Assembly: GCF_900142445.1 (NCBI RefSeq)
Contig: NZ_FRAV01000042.1
Coordinates: 1-42,661 of the forward strand
Origin: Chryseobacterium polytrichastri
Lineage (GTDB): Bacteria > Bacteroidota > Bacteroidia > Flavobacteriales > Weeksellaceae
Length of the DNA: 42,661 nucleotides
Direction: 5' to 3'
Numbering within the stretch: position 1 is the first letter of the stretch; every line of letters starts with the position of its first letter. Below are positions 23,390-31,523 of the stretch, piece by piece. The notes under the pieces are model-generated. The model had not been told where the DNA came from. It searched no databases and saw only the letters and a program-made list of their open reading frames with translations. The position numbers and the translations under genes are program-made.

Positions 23390-25756
23390 TTATTCAAAAT
23401 TCTTCAGCAATATCCAACCTGTTTTTACTGTTGGTTTTTTACTTGCAGGATCATCAAAGTTAAGTTGATACCAGTAAGATGCCGTTGGTAAACGCTTCCC
23501 TTGGAAGAAACCATCCCAATATGGTCTTATTTTTTCAGCTTTATACACTTCACGTCCGTATCGGTCAAAAACACTTGCTTTAAAGTCTTTGTAAGTCATC
23601 AATCCACTGAAATCTATTTTATCATTGATATTATCTCCGTTTGGCGTAATTACATTTTGCATTACAAATGTGAAATATTCTAAAAAGCCTACACAACTTG
23701 TATTTTTCACTCTAACTCTGATCTGTACCACTACATTTCTAGGAATATTAGTGAATGTATTAGAGTTTTGCCATGTCAGTCCGTTATCCGTAGAATATTC
23801 TAAAGGCCCGTTGCTTGGATTACTTGCCGTAATCATCATCGTTCCATTTTCATTATAATTCACATTGATAATTTCCGGAATAATAGCCTGAATAACCTGT
23901 GTTGTATATATTTTAGTACAAACTCCGTTGTTAATCGTTACACTATATGCACCAGGTGTACCTACTTGAATTGTTTGAGTTGTAGCTCCAGTACTCCAAG
24001 TATAGGTATAATTTGGCCCTGATCCCGCATCTAAAATAATTTTATCCCCCACACAAATCATTCCACCTTTAAGATTGGAAGTAATTGCAGGTACCACTTC
24101 TACTGTTACTGTAGCAGGCTGTAAAGATTTACATCCCTGTGCACCTATTGCATATACAGTATAGGTAGTTGTTTGATTTGGAGTCACTGTTTGCAATGCC
24201 GCAGTACCAGAAAGTACATTCCATTCATAAGTTACCCCACCGGAAGCTGTTAACGTTACAGATTCTCCTTTACATATTTTCAATTTTGAAGCAATAAGCG
24301 CAGCTATTGGAGTTGCCTCTTTTTGTAAAGTCAATGTAACGACCTTACTACAAAACGCACCGTTAGAAACCAGAACATATAAAACCTGCCCATCCGTTCC
24401 GTTATAACTCGCCAAACTAGCCGTAGGAATAAAAGTATTATCCTGAGCCTGAGCCCCAGCCTGTGTTGGATAAAAACTAAATACAGCTCCTGTAGTTGTG
24501 CTTATTAAAGGCTTAGCAGTATTTAAATTAAATGTACTTACAGTTGGAGTTGTACATAATTTCAAGATAGCATTCTGTGCTACAGGTGTTGTCCCGCCAA
24601 TAATCTTAACCGTTGCTTCAGCAGGGCAGGTATTTCCCGGAACCATAACCTTAATTGTATAAACACCTGGTGAGGTTGCAATATAGGTTGCACTTGTAGC
24701 TCCAGGTATTGCGACTCCGTCTTTGTACCACTGATAGGTTGCTCCTGTAATACCAGAAACCTGAGCTACTAAAGTCTGAGGAATATTATCACACACTTTT
24801 AATTCACTTGGTAAAAGGACCCCGCTTCCATCAACGAGCTTAATTCCGATGTCAAAAGACCCCCCTTCAATAAATACAGCAGAATCATAATACATATCTC
24901 TATAATCAGACAAAACCATTTTAAAATGATAAGCAACTCCTGGTGTAACATCAGCAATTGCTGTCAAAGGAACCGTTCTTCCATTATAATTCGTAACTAC
25001 TTTAGGCGCAGGATTATAGCCTGAAAAATACTGTTCATTAATAGCAGGACATCCTAAAGATCCTGTTACTACAGGATGTATATTCGTCATACTTACAGGC
25101 CCTGCTGCTCCAGGTAAAACAGCTACATTTACATAAGGACCACCTGAGACAGGTTTGATCAATAAGGCAAATGCATCTGAATATTGACACGGAAAACTAC
25201 CCGTATATTCCTCAGAAGCAAAAAGATAATTAAACTTTACCTGATTAGAATTGGGTACAAAATCAAACTCCAGCATGACATTATCATTATAATTATCAGC
25301 AGGGTTAGTAATAGGAACTGCCGCTACCAGATCAGGATCATTTATACCTGCACCGGTTACAGGTATACTAGGAGTGGCTGCTACGTTTCCAGCTTGTCTG
25401 GCGTAACCTGTCGTTAAAACAATTCCATCTTTAAACGGAAAGTTTGTTGTTCCTTTATGGAAATATCCCCAAAATCTATCGTTATTAGTTGTTGGTTGGT
25501 TAGGAGTTACCGTTACATTCGACACATTAGGGATTGAACACGTAGATCCTCCATTAATAAGAACATCTTTCACCAATTGTTCAGCACTGTACGTAGAAGG
25601 TACATATCCTGCTGCGTTTACATCTATGAAAACTCCGGCTTTTTTGTTCACCGATGTTATGATAGGTTTAGGAGCTTTCCTCTGTGAAAATACAGAAGTG
25701 GAGATAAACAAAAGCACTAAGGGAAAAAGGTAGTTTTTTAGTCTATAATTTAACAT
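23390..25756 (-). CDS. T9SS type B cargo protein with choice-of-anchor-L-type domain (paralogue A)
   Basis: A 788-residue secreted protein with the same layout as paralogue C. Signal peptide to about residue 25 (S-V-F-S-Q); choice-of-anchor-L-type region about 43-312 with V-N-A-A-G-Y, F-W-G-Y-F-H-K, F-A-S-E-E-Y and Y-H-F-K-M-V; four beta-sandwich modules about 320-690; type B sorting domain about 700-788 beginning N-V-I-T-P-N-G-D-N-I-N-D and ending W-I-L-L-K-N-F-E. Few cysteines, placed in pairs per module, suggest local disulfides. It is the first of the three in transcription order, with its own promoter-like box and terminator. Function beyond secretion is unknown. Confidence 0.88.
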   Translation of the reverse strand: MLNYRLKNYLFPLVLLFISTSVFSQRKAPKPIITSVNKKAGVFIDVNAAGYVPSTYSAEQLVKDVLINGGSTCSIPNVSNVTVTPNQPTTNNDRFWGYFHKGTTNFPFKDGIVLTTGYARQAGNVAATPSIPVTGAGINDPDLVAAVPITNPADNYNDNVMLEFDFVPNSNQVKFNYLFASEEYTGSFPCQYSDAFALLIKPVSGGPYVNVAVLPGAAGPVSMTNIHPVVTGSLGCPAINEQYFSGYNPAPKVVTNYNGRTVPLTAIADVTPGVAYHFKMVLSDYRDMYYDSAVFIEGGSFDIGIKLVDGSGVLLPSELKVCDNIPQTLVAQVSGITGATYQWYKDGVAIPGATSATYIATSPGVYTIKVMVPGNTCPAEATVKIIGGTTPVAQNAILKLCTTPTVSTFNLNTAKPLISTTTGAVFSFYPTQAGAQAQDNTFIPTASLASYNGTDGQVLYVLVSNGAFCSKVVTLTLQKEATPIAALIASKLKICKGESVTLTASGGVTYEWNVLSGTAALQTVTPNQTTTYTVYAIGAQGCKSLQPATVTVEVVPAITSNLKGGMICVGDKIILDAGSGPNYTYTWSTGATTQTIQVGTPGAYSVTINNGVCTKIYTTQVIQAIIPEIINVNYNENGTMMITASNPSNGPLEYSTDNGLTWQNSNTFTNIPRNVVVQIRVRVKNTSCVGFLEYFTFVMQNVITPNGDNINDKIDFSGLMTYKDFKASVFDRYGREVYKAEKIRPYWDGFFQGKRLPTASYWYQLNFDDPASKKPTVKTGWILLKNFE

Positions 25757-25772
25757 TTTGTTGTTGTTTGTT

Positions 25773-25780
25773 CAAAAATA
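25773..25780 (-). promoter_or_regulatory. Promoter-like -7 box of paralogue A
   Basis: Minus-strand TATTTTTG ends 16 nt before the ATG and follows an A8 tract and TAGTA, as in paralogue B. No perfect TTG at 19-21 nt; TAG occupies the position. Confidence 0.5.
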
Positions 25781-25890
25781 CTATTTTTTTTAATTAAAAC
25801 TAAATTTGAATTATATTATTAGCAAAAATGACAATAATAAATCAAATAATTACCATAATTCATTTTATCGTAAACCCCATTATAAAACAT

Positions 25891-25921
25891 AAAAACGGTT
25901 AATATTTTATTAACCGTTTTT
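25891..25921. terminator. Terminator below the DUF1003-like gene
   Basis: Perfect 13-bp stem (25891-25903 with 25909-25921, AAAAACGGTTAAT) with a 5-nt loop and T runs on both sides. It closes the leftward rnz-TIGR02757-DUF1003 unit before paralogue A. Confidence 0.85.
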
Positions 25922-25963
25922 TATACTTTTATATTTATTTACTCATCTATATGATGAGTAAAA

Positions 25964-26494
25964 TTAATCTTTCTTAAGTTGATCAATCATACTTTGAAGT
26001 TCTGAAATTTGATCTTTCAATGCCTTTATTTCATTTTTATTAGAACTCACGTGGCTTTTAAGAATTACATTTTTTGCTCGCTCATTATGATCCTCCTCTT
26101 CTTCATCTTCGTTGATCTCTTCAATATCTTCCTGAATATCTTCAATGTCTTCATTAATCTCCTCAATATCCTCGCTGATCTCTTCGATGTCTTCACTAAT
26201 TTCCTCAATATCTTCCTGAATATCTTCAATATCTTCTTGAATATCTTCAATCTTTTCGTGGCTTCTATTCACCGACATCTGAATAAAAATGGCCAGATAA
26301 ATTGCCTCTAAAGAAACCACAGTTGTAAGAATCAAAAGCATTTTATCAAACTCCACCATGTGCAGCAAAGGAAGAAGAAAAGAAATAATAAAAAAAAGTG
26401 TGTGAACAATAAGTGAAGGTATAGAGCCTATCCACCAAGTAATTCCGTTTGCAATCTTTTCTAGAACTTCTATTTTTTCATGTTGTGTTTTCAT
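25964..26494 (-). CDS. DUF1003-like membrane protein with seven-heptad coiled coil
   Basis: A 176-residue protein. Two membrane spans (about 26-46 and 52-72) contain W-I-G-S-I-P-S-L-I-V-H-T and S-L-E-A-I-Y-L-A-I-F-I-Q-M-S-V-N-R, which resemble DUF1003; the match is by eye and low affinity. Residues 82-130 are seven consecutive heptads of the form I-E-[DE]-I-[QSN]-E-D, with Ile at both core positions, giving a long, strongly acidic coiled coil. A basic/helical tail (about 150-176) may form a second short coil. The function is unknown. It starts 9 bp after the TIGR02757 gene, so it shares its operon. Confidence 0.75.
   Translation of the reverse strand: MKTQHEKIEVLEKIANGITWWIGSIPSLIVHTLFFIISFLLPLLHMVEFDKMLLILTTVVSLEAIYLAIFIQMSVNRSHEKIEDIQEDIEDIQEDIEEISEDIEEISEDIEEINEDIEDIQEDIEEINEDEEEEDHNERAKNVILKSHVSSNKNEIKALKDQISELQSMIDQLKKD
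26105..26251 (-). repeat. 21-bp tandem repeat encoding heptads
   Basis: Seven 21-bp units (147 bp) encode residues 82-130 of the DUF1003-like protein. Units differ mainly at synonymous positions and at the fifth residue (Gln, Ser or Asn). Because the unit is a multiple of three, gain or loss of units would shorten or lengthen the coil without a frameshift. Confidence 0.9.
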
Positions 26495-26503
26495 CTTTAT
26501 ATT

Positions 26504-27274
26504 TTATAATAATTCTTTTGTTACTCCTAATCCAAACAAGGCAAAATCATATTTGGCAGGATCTTTTTCATCAAACTTTCTAATAATAACATCAAGTTCT
26601 TCTACCGTTTTCCAATCATTTTGAGTTCTTGAAATCAATCCTAATTTCCGGGAGATATTTCCGGTGTGAACATCCAATGGAATTGATAAATATTTTTGAT
26701 CAATATTCTTCCAAATTCCAAAATCTACTCCTTTTTTATCTTGACGAACCATCCAACGTAAAAACATGATGATCCTTTTTGTAGAAGAGTTTTTATAAGG
26801 CGAACTTACGTGTTTGTGCGTTCTGTGTTTCTCAATTCCAAGAAATTGTGTTCTGAATCTTTCAATAGAATGAGAAAAATTGGTTTCAGAATCTTTAATT
26901 AAAAATAAATCTTCTAAGCTTTCATTCTCCTTATAAATTCTATTGAACTGTTTAATAAAATAAGAGAAATCCTGACCATTGAAAGTTCTGTGAATACTTT
27001 TATTCTGAAGAGATTCTAAGTCTTTTTCAGAGTAATTCATTACAAAATCATAAGGTGAATTGCCCATAATATCGAGCATCTTTTCAGCCGATTTTATGAT
27101 TGCTTTTCTGTTTCCCCAAGAAATGGTAGCCGATAAAAAACCTGCAATCTCTATATCCTGTTGTAAAGAAAAACGGTGTGGAATCTGTAACGGATCATGT
27201 TCAATAAAATCCGGATTATTATACTGATCGGCTTTTTCGTCTAAGAAGCTTTTAAGCTCTTCAAAATTCAACAT
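26504..27274 (-). CDS. TIGR02757 (DUF2400) family protein
   Basis: A 256-residue soluble protein of the TIGR02757 family, common in Bacteroidota and spirochaetes, with conserved segments A-G-F-L-S-A-T-I-S-W-G-N-R, Y-K-N-S-S-T-K-R-I-I-M-F-L-R-W-M-V-R and P-L-D-V-H-T-G-N-I-S-R-K-L-G-L. The last resembles the helix-hairpin-helix region of base-excision DNA glycosylases (endonuclease III fold), so a nucleic-acid role is plausible but not established. It is packed between rnz (7 bp) and the DUF1003-like gene (9 bp). Confidence 0.85.
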   Translation of the reverse strand: MLNFEELKSFLDEKADQYNNPDFIEHDPLQIPHRFSLQQDIEIAGFLSATISWGNRKAIIKSAEKMLDIMGNSPYDFVMNYSEKDLESLQNKSIHRTFNGQDFSYFIKQFNRIYKENESLEDLFLIKDSETNFSHSIERFRTQFLGIEKHRTHKHVSSPYKNSSTKRIIMFLRWMVRQDKKGVDFGIWKNIDQKYLSIPLDVHTGNISRKLGLISRTQNDWKTVEELDVIIRKFDEKDPAKYDFALFGLGVTKELL

Positions 27275-27281
27275 ACAATTT

Positions 27282-28196
27282 TTAAAATTTTACACTTTCC
27301 AACGCTTTTGGTAAAAATGAATTGGTAAAAATAGTTCTCGCTTCATCTGTAAACACCGTTAAATCTCCATATCTGTTAGAGAAATGTCCTAAAATAAGTT
27401 TTCCAACTTCTGCTTTCTGAGCAATCGTTGCTGCTTCCAGAGCAGTTGAATGTCCTGTATAATCCGCCATTTCTTTTAAGTCATGTAAAAACGTAGACTC
27501 ATGATATAGAACTGTTACATTTTTAATAATAGGAATTACACTTTCAAGATATCTCGTATCACTGCAGAATGCGTAAGAAACACACGGCGCAGGATCAACT
27601 GTCAATACTTCATTTTTAAGTACGTAGCCATCACCTAACACAAAGTCTTTTCCGGCTTTTATATTATGATAATCACAAGTTTCTATTTCATCATATTTTG
27701 CAATTTCCTTCATATTCAGATGTCTGTCTTTTGGTTTTTCTTTAAAAAGATAACCATTACAGTAGATTCTGTGATCCAAAGGAATTGTATAAACCTCTAC
27801 CCTAGCATCTTCATAGATTTTTTCTGAATAATCTTTGTCCAGTTCATGATAAACTACCTCAAATCCACGATGTGTTTCGGTAATTGTAAAGATGGTATCA
27901 AGCATCTTTTTAATCCCTTTGGGACCATACACATGCAAAGGAATATCACGTCCTAATAACCTGAACGACGCAATGAGCCCAGGAAGACCAAAACAATGAT
28001 CCCCGTGAAGATGCGAAATAAAAATATGATTGATCTTTGAAAATCTCGCTTTTGCTTTTCTTAGCTGTACCTGCGTTCCTTCACCACAATCTATCAAAAA
28101 ACATCTTTCTTCCATTTCTAAAAGCTGAGATGTGGGTGAAGTATTCACTGTGGGAATCGCTGAATTAAAGCCTAGTATCGTTAAATAAGTACTCAA
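27282..28196 (-). CDS. rnz: Ribonuclease Z
   Basis: A 304-residue metallo-beta-lactamase-fold endonuclease that matures tRNA 3' ends. The zinc motif H-L-H-G-D-H appears at about residues 61-66, followed by C-F-G-L-P-G-L. Further ligands are in the C-F-C-S-D-T region, Y-H-E-S-T-F, the G-H-S-T segment and L-G-H-F-S-N-R-Y. Length is normal for the short bacterial form. It heads a leftward operon with TIGR02757 and the DUF1003-like gene; a TACATTTG box lies 21 nt before the ATG. Confidence 0.96.
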   Translation of the reverse strand: MSTYLTILGFNSAIPTVNTSPTSQLLEMEERCFLIDCGEGTQVQLRKAKARFSKINHIFISHLHGDHCFGLPGLIASFRLLGRDIPLHVYGPKGIKKMLDTIFTITETHRGFEVVYHELDKDYSEKIYEDARVEVYTIPLDHRIYCNGYLFKEKPKDRHLNMKEIAKYDEIETCDYHNIKAGKDFVLGDGYVLKNEVLTVDPAPCVSYAFCSDTRYLESVIPIIKNVTVLYHESTFLHDLKEMADYTGHSTALEAATIAQKAEVGKLILGHFSNRYGDLTVFTDEARTIFTNSFLPKALESVKF

Positions 28197-28217
28197 AACA
28201 ATAGTTTATTATGCCGA

Positions 28218-28225
28218 CAAATGTA
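28218..28225 (-). promoter_or_regulatory. Promoter-like -7 box of rnz
   Basis: Minus-strand TACATTTG, 21 nt upstream of the rnz ATG, matches TAnnTTTG. No TTG at 19-21 nt is visible, so the box is a moderate call. Confidence 0.45.
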
Positions 28226-28245
28226 CGACAGATTTTTAACTTAAC

Positions 28246-28350
28246 CGCTGTCATTCTGAACGTAACAAAGTGAAGTAAATAATCTATTGAATAGGTTGAG
28301 ATTCTTTCTTCATCATAAATCAAAGATTCGGTGCAGCCAATGACAAACTA
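28246..28350. repeat. Degenerate dispersed repeat between rdgB and rnz
   Basis: It begins CTGTCATTCTGAACG and ends with a diverged inverted counterpart (GATTCGGTGCAGCCAATGACA). Inside it has GAGATTCTTTCTTCATC. This is a decayed member of the GTCATTCTGAACG...GAAGAATCTC family often found between genes in Bacteroidota. It probably insulates rdgB from the rnz promoter. Confidence 0.5.
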
Positions 28351-28377
28351 ACTGTGAAAATTTTTATGGTTAAAAAA

Positions 28378-28965
28378 TTAATCTTTCACTTTAAAAAACT
28401 CTAAGAATAAATCCAACGCCTGTTTACGGTGGCTGATCTTGTTTTTATCTTCAGGATTCATCTCTGCAAAAGTTTTTTCGTATCCTTCAGGAACGAAAAT
28501 TGGATCATATCCAAAACCTTTGAATCCTTTATTTTCTGTCAATAAATTTCCTTGAGCTCTGCCGTCGAAATATTTTGCACCGTTTTCATCGTAATAACAT
28601 AGAACCGTTATGAAATAAGCTTTTCTATTTTCAACACCTTCCATTTCACTTAAAACTTTCTCTATATTTTTAGCAAAGTCATGATCTCCTGCATATCGCG
28701 CTGAAAAAATTCCGGGTCTTCCGTCTAAAGATTCTACCACCAACCCGCTGTCATCTCCCAAACTTGGAATTCCTGTTTTCTCGAAGCAGTATTTGGCTTT
28801 AATTAAAGCATTGGCGTTGAAGGAGTTTCCGTCTTCTACAATTTCTTCGTGAATATCATAATCAGTCAGACTTTTTACGACAAATTCGCTTCCTAAGATC
28901 TGCTGAATTTCTTCTTTTTTATGCACGTTGTGGGTTGCTACCAATAATTCCATATCCAATTTCAT
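28378..28965 (-). CDS. rdgB: XTP/dITP diphosphatase (RdgB/HAM1 family)
   Basis: A 195-residue nucleotide-sanitising enzyme that hydrolyses dITP, XTP and ITP to monophosphates, keeping deaminated purines out of DNA and RNA. Family motifs: A-T-H-N-x-H-K-K-E-E-I near the N-terminus, L-G-D-D-S-G-L-V-V-E-S-L-D-G-R-P-G-I-F-S-A-R-Y-A (substrate and metal site; shown in parts), G-F-G-Y-D-P-I-F and S-H-R-K-Q-A. The start at 28965 has an A-rich leader; a second ATG four codons later (28953) gives the more usual N-terminus M-E-L-L-V-A-T-H-N and may be the real one. Confidence 0.94.
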   Translation of the reverse strand: MKLDMELLVATHNVHKKEEIQQILGSEFVVKSLTDYDIHEEIVEDGNSFNANALIKAKYCFEKTGIPSLGDDSGLVVESLDGRPGIFSARYAGDHDFAKNIEKVLSEMEGVENRKAYFITVLCYYDENGAKYFDGRAQGNLLTENKGFKGFGYDPIFVPEGYEKTFAEMNPEDKNKISHRKQALDLFLEFFKVKD

Positions 28966-28979
28966 TTTTTTAAATTCTT

Positions 28980-29060
28980 TTTTTTAACACGAAAGGCACA
29001 AATAATTTTCACGAATAACACGAATCTCATTTGTGAAATTTGTGCTTGAAAAATTAGTGT
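28980..29060. repeat. Dispersed CACGAA/CACAAA repeat
   Basis: Contains AACACGAAAGGCACAAA, ACGAATAACACGAAT and inverted TTTGTGAAATTTGTG words, followed by GTGTTATTTGT. The same vocabulary recurs at 31378-31455. It is a common low-information intergenic repeat in Flavobacteriia; no coding capacity. Confidence 0.55.
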
Positions 29061-29075
29061 TATTTGTATTTAGAT

Positions 29076-29906
29076 TTACATTTCAGAATAATGCACTTTA
29101 TATTTCTTCATAAAAAGATAGTAGAATAAAGAAAAAAGTACAATTCCAATGCCTAATATAACCCATTCAGAAACTTTAAAAGCTTCTGCAAAACTCTCAT
29201 TTTTAGTGTAGGTAATTAATAATGATGAGCATAAATTATTAAAACCATGCAAAAGCATCGGTAATAGTAAAGACTTTGTTTTATAATACACCAAACCAAG
29301 TACGCATCCCAATAAAACTGCCCCTACAAACTGCCAAGGATTCGCATGAACCAATCCGAAAATAATGGAAGAAAACAAAATAGCCTTCCAGGGTTTTACG
29401 CCTTTATTCATTAATCCTTTCTGAATAATTCCACGAAAAATAATCTCTTCAAAAATCGGCGCCATAATAACGGCTGTGATAATCATAGTAATAGGCTCAC
29501 TCGTCAGCTGATTCATCAGATCTGTGAAGAAATCATAGTATTTTCCAAAGAAAGGTCCTGTTGTAGGAATTTGAGCTGCAATAAATTCTGCAATAAACAT
29601 CATCCCAATCATCAATGGAAAAATCAACACATAGGTGTAAAAATTCGTGGGAGAAAAATTAAAATTTAGTTTCTTTTTTGTAGTTGGTCTTACCACGAAA
29701 AAATCAAAAAATGCAATAGCCGTAAGAAACCCGGCCGCATTAGAAAGCATTAAAAACCAATCTTTCAATTGTATATTCTGTCCAAAAACAATTTTACAAA
29801 AAGTACTAAAAAGAGAAATGAACATGGTTCCCGCCATTAATCCACCCAATAAAACAACCCCTCCGATCCATGTGAACGTAAACTTTGGGTATTTGCTGTT
29901 TTCCAT
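29076..29906 (-). CDS. CPBP family intramembrane metalloprotease (Abi-like)
   Basis: With the start at ATG 29906 the protein has 276 residues and about eight membrane spans. It carries the CPBP (Rce1-like) active-site motifs: E-E-I-I-F-R-G, then F-G-L-V-H-A-N-P, and L-L-H-G-F-N-N. Members process prenylated proteins in eukaryotes and bacteriocin-related peptides or anti-sigma factors in bacteria; the substrate here is unknown. The longer frame from 29966 is excluded because a TACCTTTG promoter box (29940-29933) lies inside it. Divergent from the MFS gene. Confidence 0.88.
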   Translation of the reverse strand: MENSKYPKFTFTWIGGVVLLGGLMAGTMFISLFSTFCKIVFGQNIQLKDWFLMLSNAAGFLTAIAFFDFFVVRPTTKKKLNFNFSPTNFYTYVLIFPLMIGMMFIAEFIAAQIPTTGPFFGKYYDFFTDLMNQLTSEPITMIITAVIMAPIFEEIIFRGIIQKGLMNKGVKPWKAILFSSIIFGLVHANPWQFVGAVLLGCVLGLVYYKTKSLLLPMLLHGFNNLCSSLLITYTKNESFAEAFKVSEWVILGIGIVLFSLFYYLFMKKYKVHYSEM

Positions 29907-29932
29907 GTTTTTATTGTAATAATTTATAGAAA

Positions 29933-29940
29933 CAAAGGTA
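29933..29940 (-). promoter_or_regulatory. Promoter-like -7 box of the CPBP protease gene
   Basis: Minus-strand TACCTTTG, 26 nt before the ATG at 29906. A matching TTG is not obvious. The box decides between two possible starts. Confidence 0.5.
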
Positions 29941-30037
29941 ATTGATTTTATGGAATTGTAAATCATTATTGAAGTTTTGAATGATAAATATTACCTTTTT
30001 AGCACCCTTATTATTCCGATACTATTTTTTTCTGAAG

Positions 30038-30045
30038 TAACTTTG
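30038..30045 (+). promoter_or_regulatory. Promoter-like -7 box of the MFS gene
   Basis: TAACTTTG followed by C, 18 nt before the ATG at 30064. It falls inside a longer open frame that begins at 29977, so the later start is preferred. Confidence 0.55.
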
Positions 30046-30063
30046 CACCTTAATTTTTTTCAC

Positions 30064-31245
30064 ATGGATAGTTTAGTAAATCGGTCAGAGAATGTTAATT
30101 TATCCTTGATGAGTTATGTATCTTTTACATTCGTAGGATATTTTATCATAGGATTGTCTCTGTCTGTTCTTCCGATTTTTATTAATAAAAGTTTAGGTTT
30201 TAGTTTGATTGTTGCCGGATTGGTGATTAGCTTACAATATGTTTCTACATTTTTTTTAAGGGCATACTCCGGAAAGATTATTGATGGGAAAGGTCCAAAA
30301 CCAGCTGTCTTATTCAGTATGCTGAGTTTTTCACTAACTGGAATCTTCTTAATGATTGCTTATTATTTTAGGCTTTCCCCATTTATCAGCCTTACCTTTC
30401 TTATAATAACCCGTTTGCTTACAGGCTGTGCAGAAGGCATGGTAGGAGCAAGTCCTATCAATTGGGCAATTATGGCTCTTGGAGAAAAGTATACTGCAAA
30501 AATTATTTCGTATAACGGTGTTGCCTGCTATGGAGCTTTGGCAATTGGCGCATCGTTGGGGATTATCATTGAACACAAATTCAGTCTTTATGGAATTGGA
30601 ATCCTTTCTATTATCTTAGGAATTCTGGGATTTCTCTTCGCTAAAACAAAAGAAAATAAAACCAATACCAATCATCAAGATTCGCAATCTTTCTGGAAAG
30701 TGTTGGGCAAAGTAGCACCTTTTGGAATTTGTCTTGCTTTAGGAGGATTGGGATTTGCATCTATTTCTACTTTTATTACTTTATATTACAATTACTTTCA
30801 CTGGAATAATGGCGCTTTATGCCTTAGTATTTTTGGAGGATTATTTGTTGCCGGAAGATTAGTCTTCAGTAATGTCATTAATAATTATGGCGGAATAAAA
30901 GTCGCTATTGCCTGTCTTTTAGTAGAAACTATCGGGCTTTTAATTATTGCTTTTGCAACGACTTCACAAATGGCCCTTGTTGGTGCCGGAGTTACCGGTT
31001 TAGGATTTTCATTAATTTTTCCTGCGCTAGGTGTTGTTGCCATAAAAAGTGTTTCACCATCAAGCCAAGGTTCTGCGCTGGCTGGTTATGGACTTTTCAT
31101 TGATCTTTCCCTTGGTGTTGCCGGGCCGTTAATTGGTGCGGTAGCCGATATTTGGGGGATGAAATATATTTTCCCTTTTAGTGCTGCCATGGTTTTTGTG
31201 GGACTTGGATTGGCTTTTGTTCTTAAAAGAAAGTCAAAAATTTAA
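30064..31245 (+). CDS. MFS transporter, YfcJ/YhhS-like
   Basis: With the start at ATG 30064 the protein has 393 residues and about twelve membrane spans, the usual major facilitator length. The loop after the second span shows the MFS-type pattern G-x-x-x-D-G-K-G-P-K-P-A. The segment A-E-G-M-V-G-A-S-P-I-N-W-A with I-S-Y-N-G-V-A-C-Y-G-A-L-A-I-G resembles the YfcJ/YhhS group, some of which are linked to sugar or herbicide efflux. The substrate is unknown. The extra 29 hydrophobic residues of the longer frame (from 29977) are unlikely, since the promoter box lies within them. Confidence 0.87.
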   Translation: MDSLVNRSENVNLSLMSYVSFTFVGYFIIGLSLSVLPIFINKSLGFSLIVAGLVISLQYVSTFFLRAYSGKIIDGKGPKPAVLFSMLSFSLTGIFLMIAYYFRLSPFISLTFLIITRLLTGCAEGMVGASPINWAIMALGEKYTAKIISYNGVACYGALAIGASLGIIIEHKFSLYGIGILSIILGILGFLFAKTKENKTNTNHQDSQSFWKVLGKVAPFGICLALGGLGFASISTFITLYYNYFHWNNGALCLSIFGGLFVAGRLVFSNVINNYGGIKVAIACLLVETIGLLIIAFATTSQMALVGAGVTGLGFSLIFPALGVVAIKSVSPSSQGSALAGYGLFIDLSLGVAGPLIGAVADIWGMKYIFPFSAAMVFVGLGLAFVLKRKSKI

Positions 31246-31254
31246 TTATACGTA

Positions 31255-31470
31255 AAAAGTTTAACCGCAAAAGAGGCAAAAGATTTACACTTTAGAACAC
31301 TTAAGAAAATGTAAAGCTTTGAAAATAATTAAGATCACATAAGAAGAAAATCTAGTTTATAAAATGAAACACTAATTACACAAATGTGTTCACAAATTTC
31401 CACAAATTTAATTGTGCTTATTTGTGATAATAATTCGTGTTATTTGTGTTTAAATAAATGTTTTAAAAAT
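31255..31470. repeat. Intergenic dispersed repeats ahead of prfC
   Basis: TTAACCGCAAAAGAGGCAAAAG near 31261 is the recurrent CGCAAAAG-type word (also at about 35514). It is followed by a CACAAAT-rich segment (31378-31455) with inverted counterparts ATTTGTG. I see no open reading frame here. Confidence 0.5.
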
Positions 31471-31523
31471 CAAATTTTCAGGATTCGACAAAATTCACGA
31501 TTTTTGCAACTTCAAAATACTAT

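Noticed and set aside
26009..26311. 100-codon plus-strand frame opposite the heptad gene
   Set aside because: It is the antisense of the 21-bp repeats, giving a low-complexity Ile/Phe/Asn-rich product; the minus-strand gene has membrane spans, operon spacing and a terminator.
17158..28196. Anti-phage defence island
   Set aside because: Neighbouring genes are rRNA/tRNA processing, housekeeping and surface proteins; no nuclease-ATPase pairs, toxin-antitoxin pairs or integrases were found.
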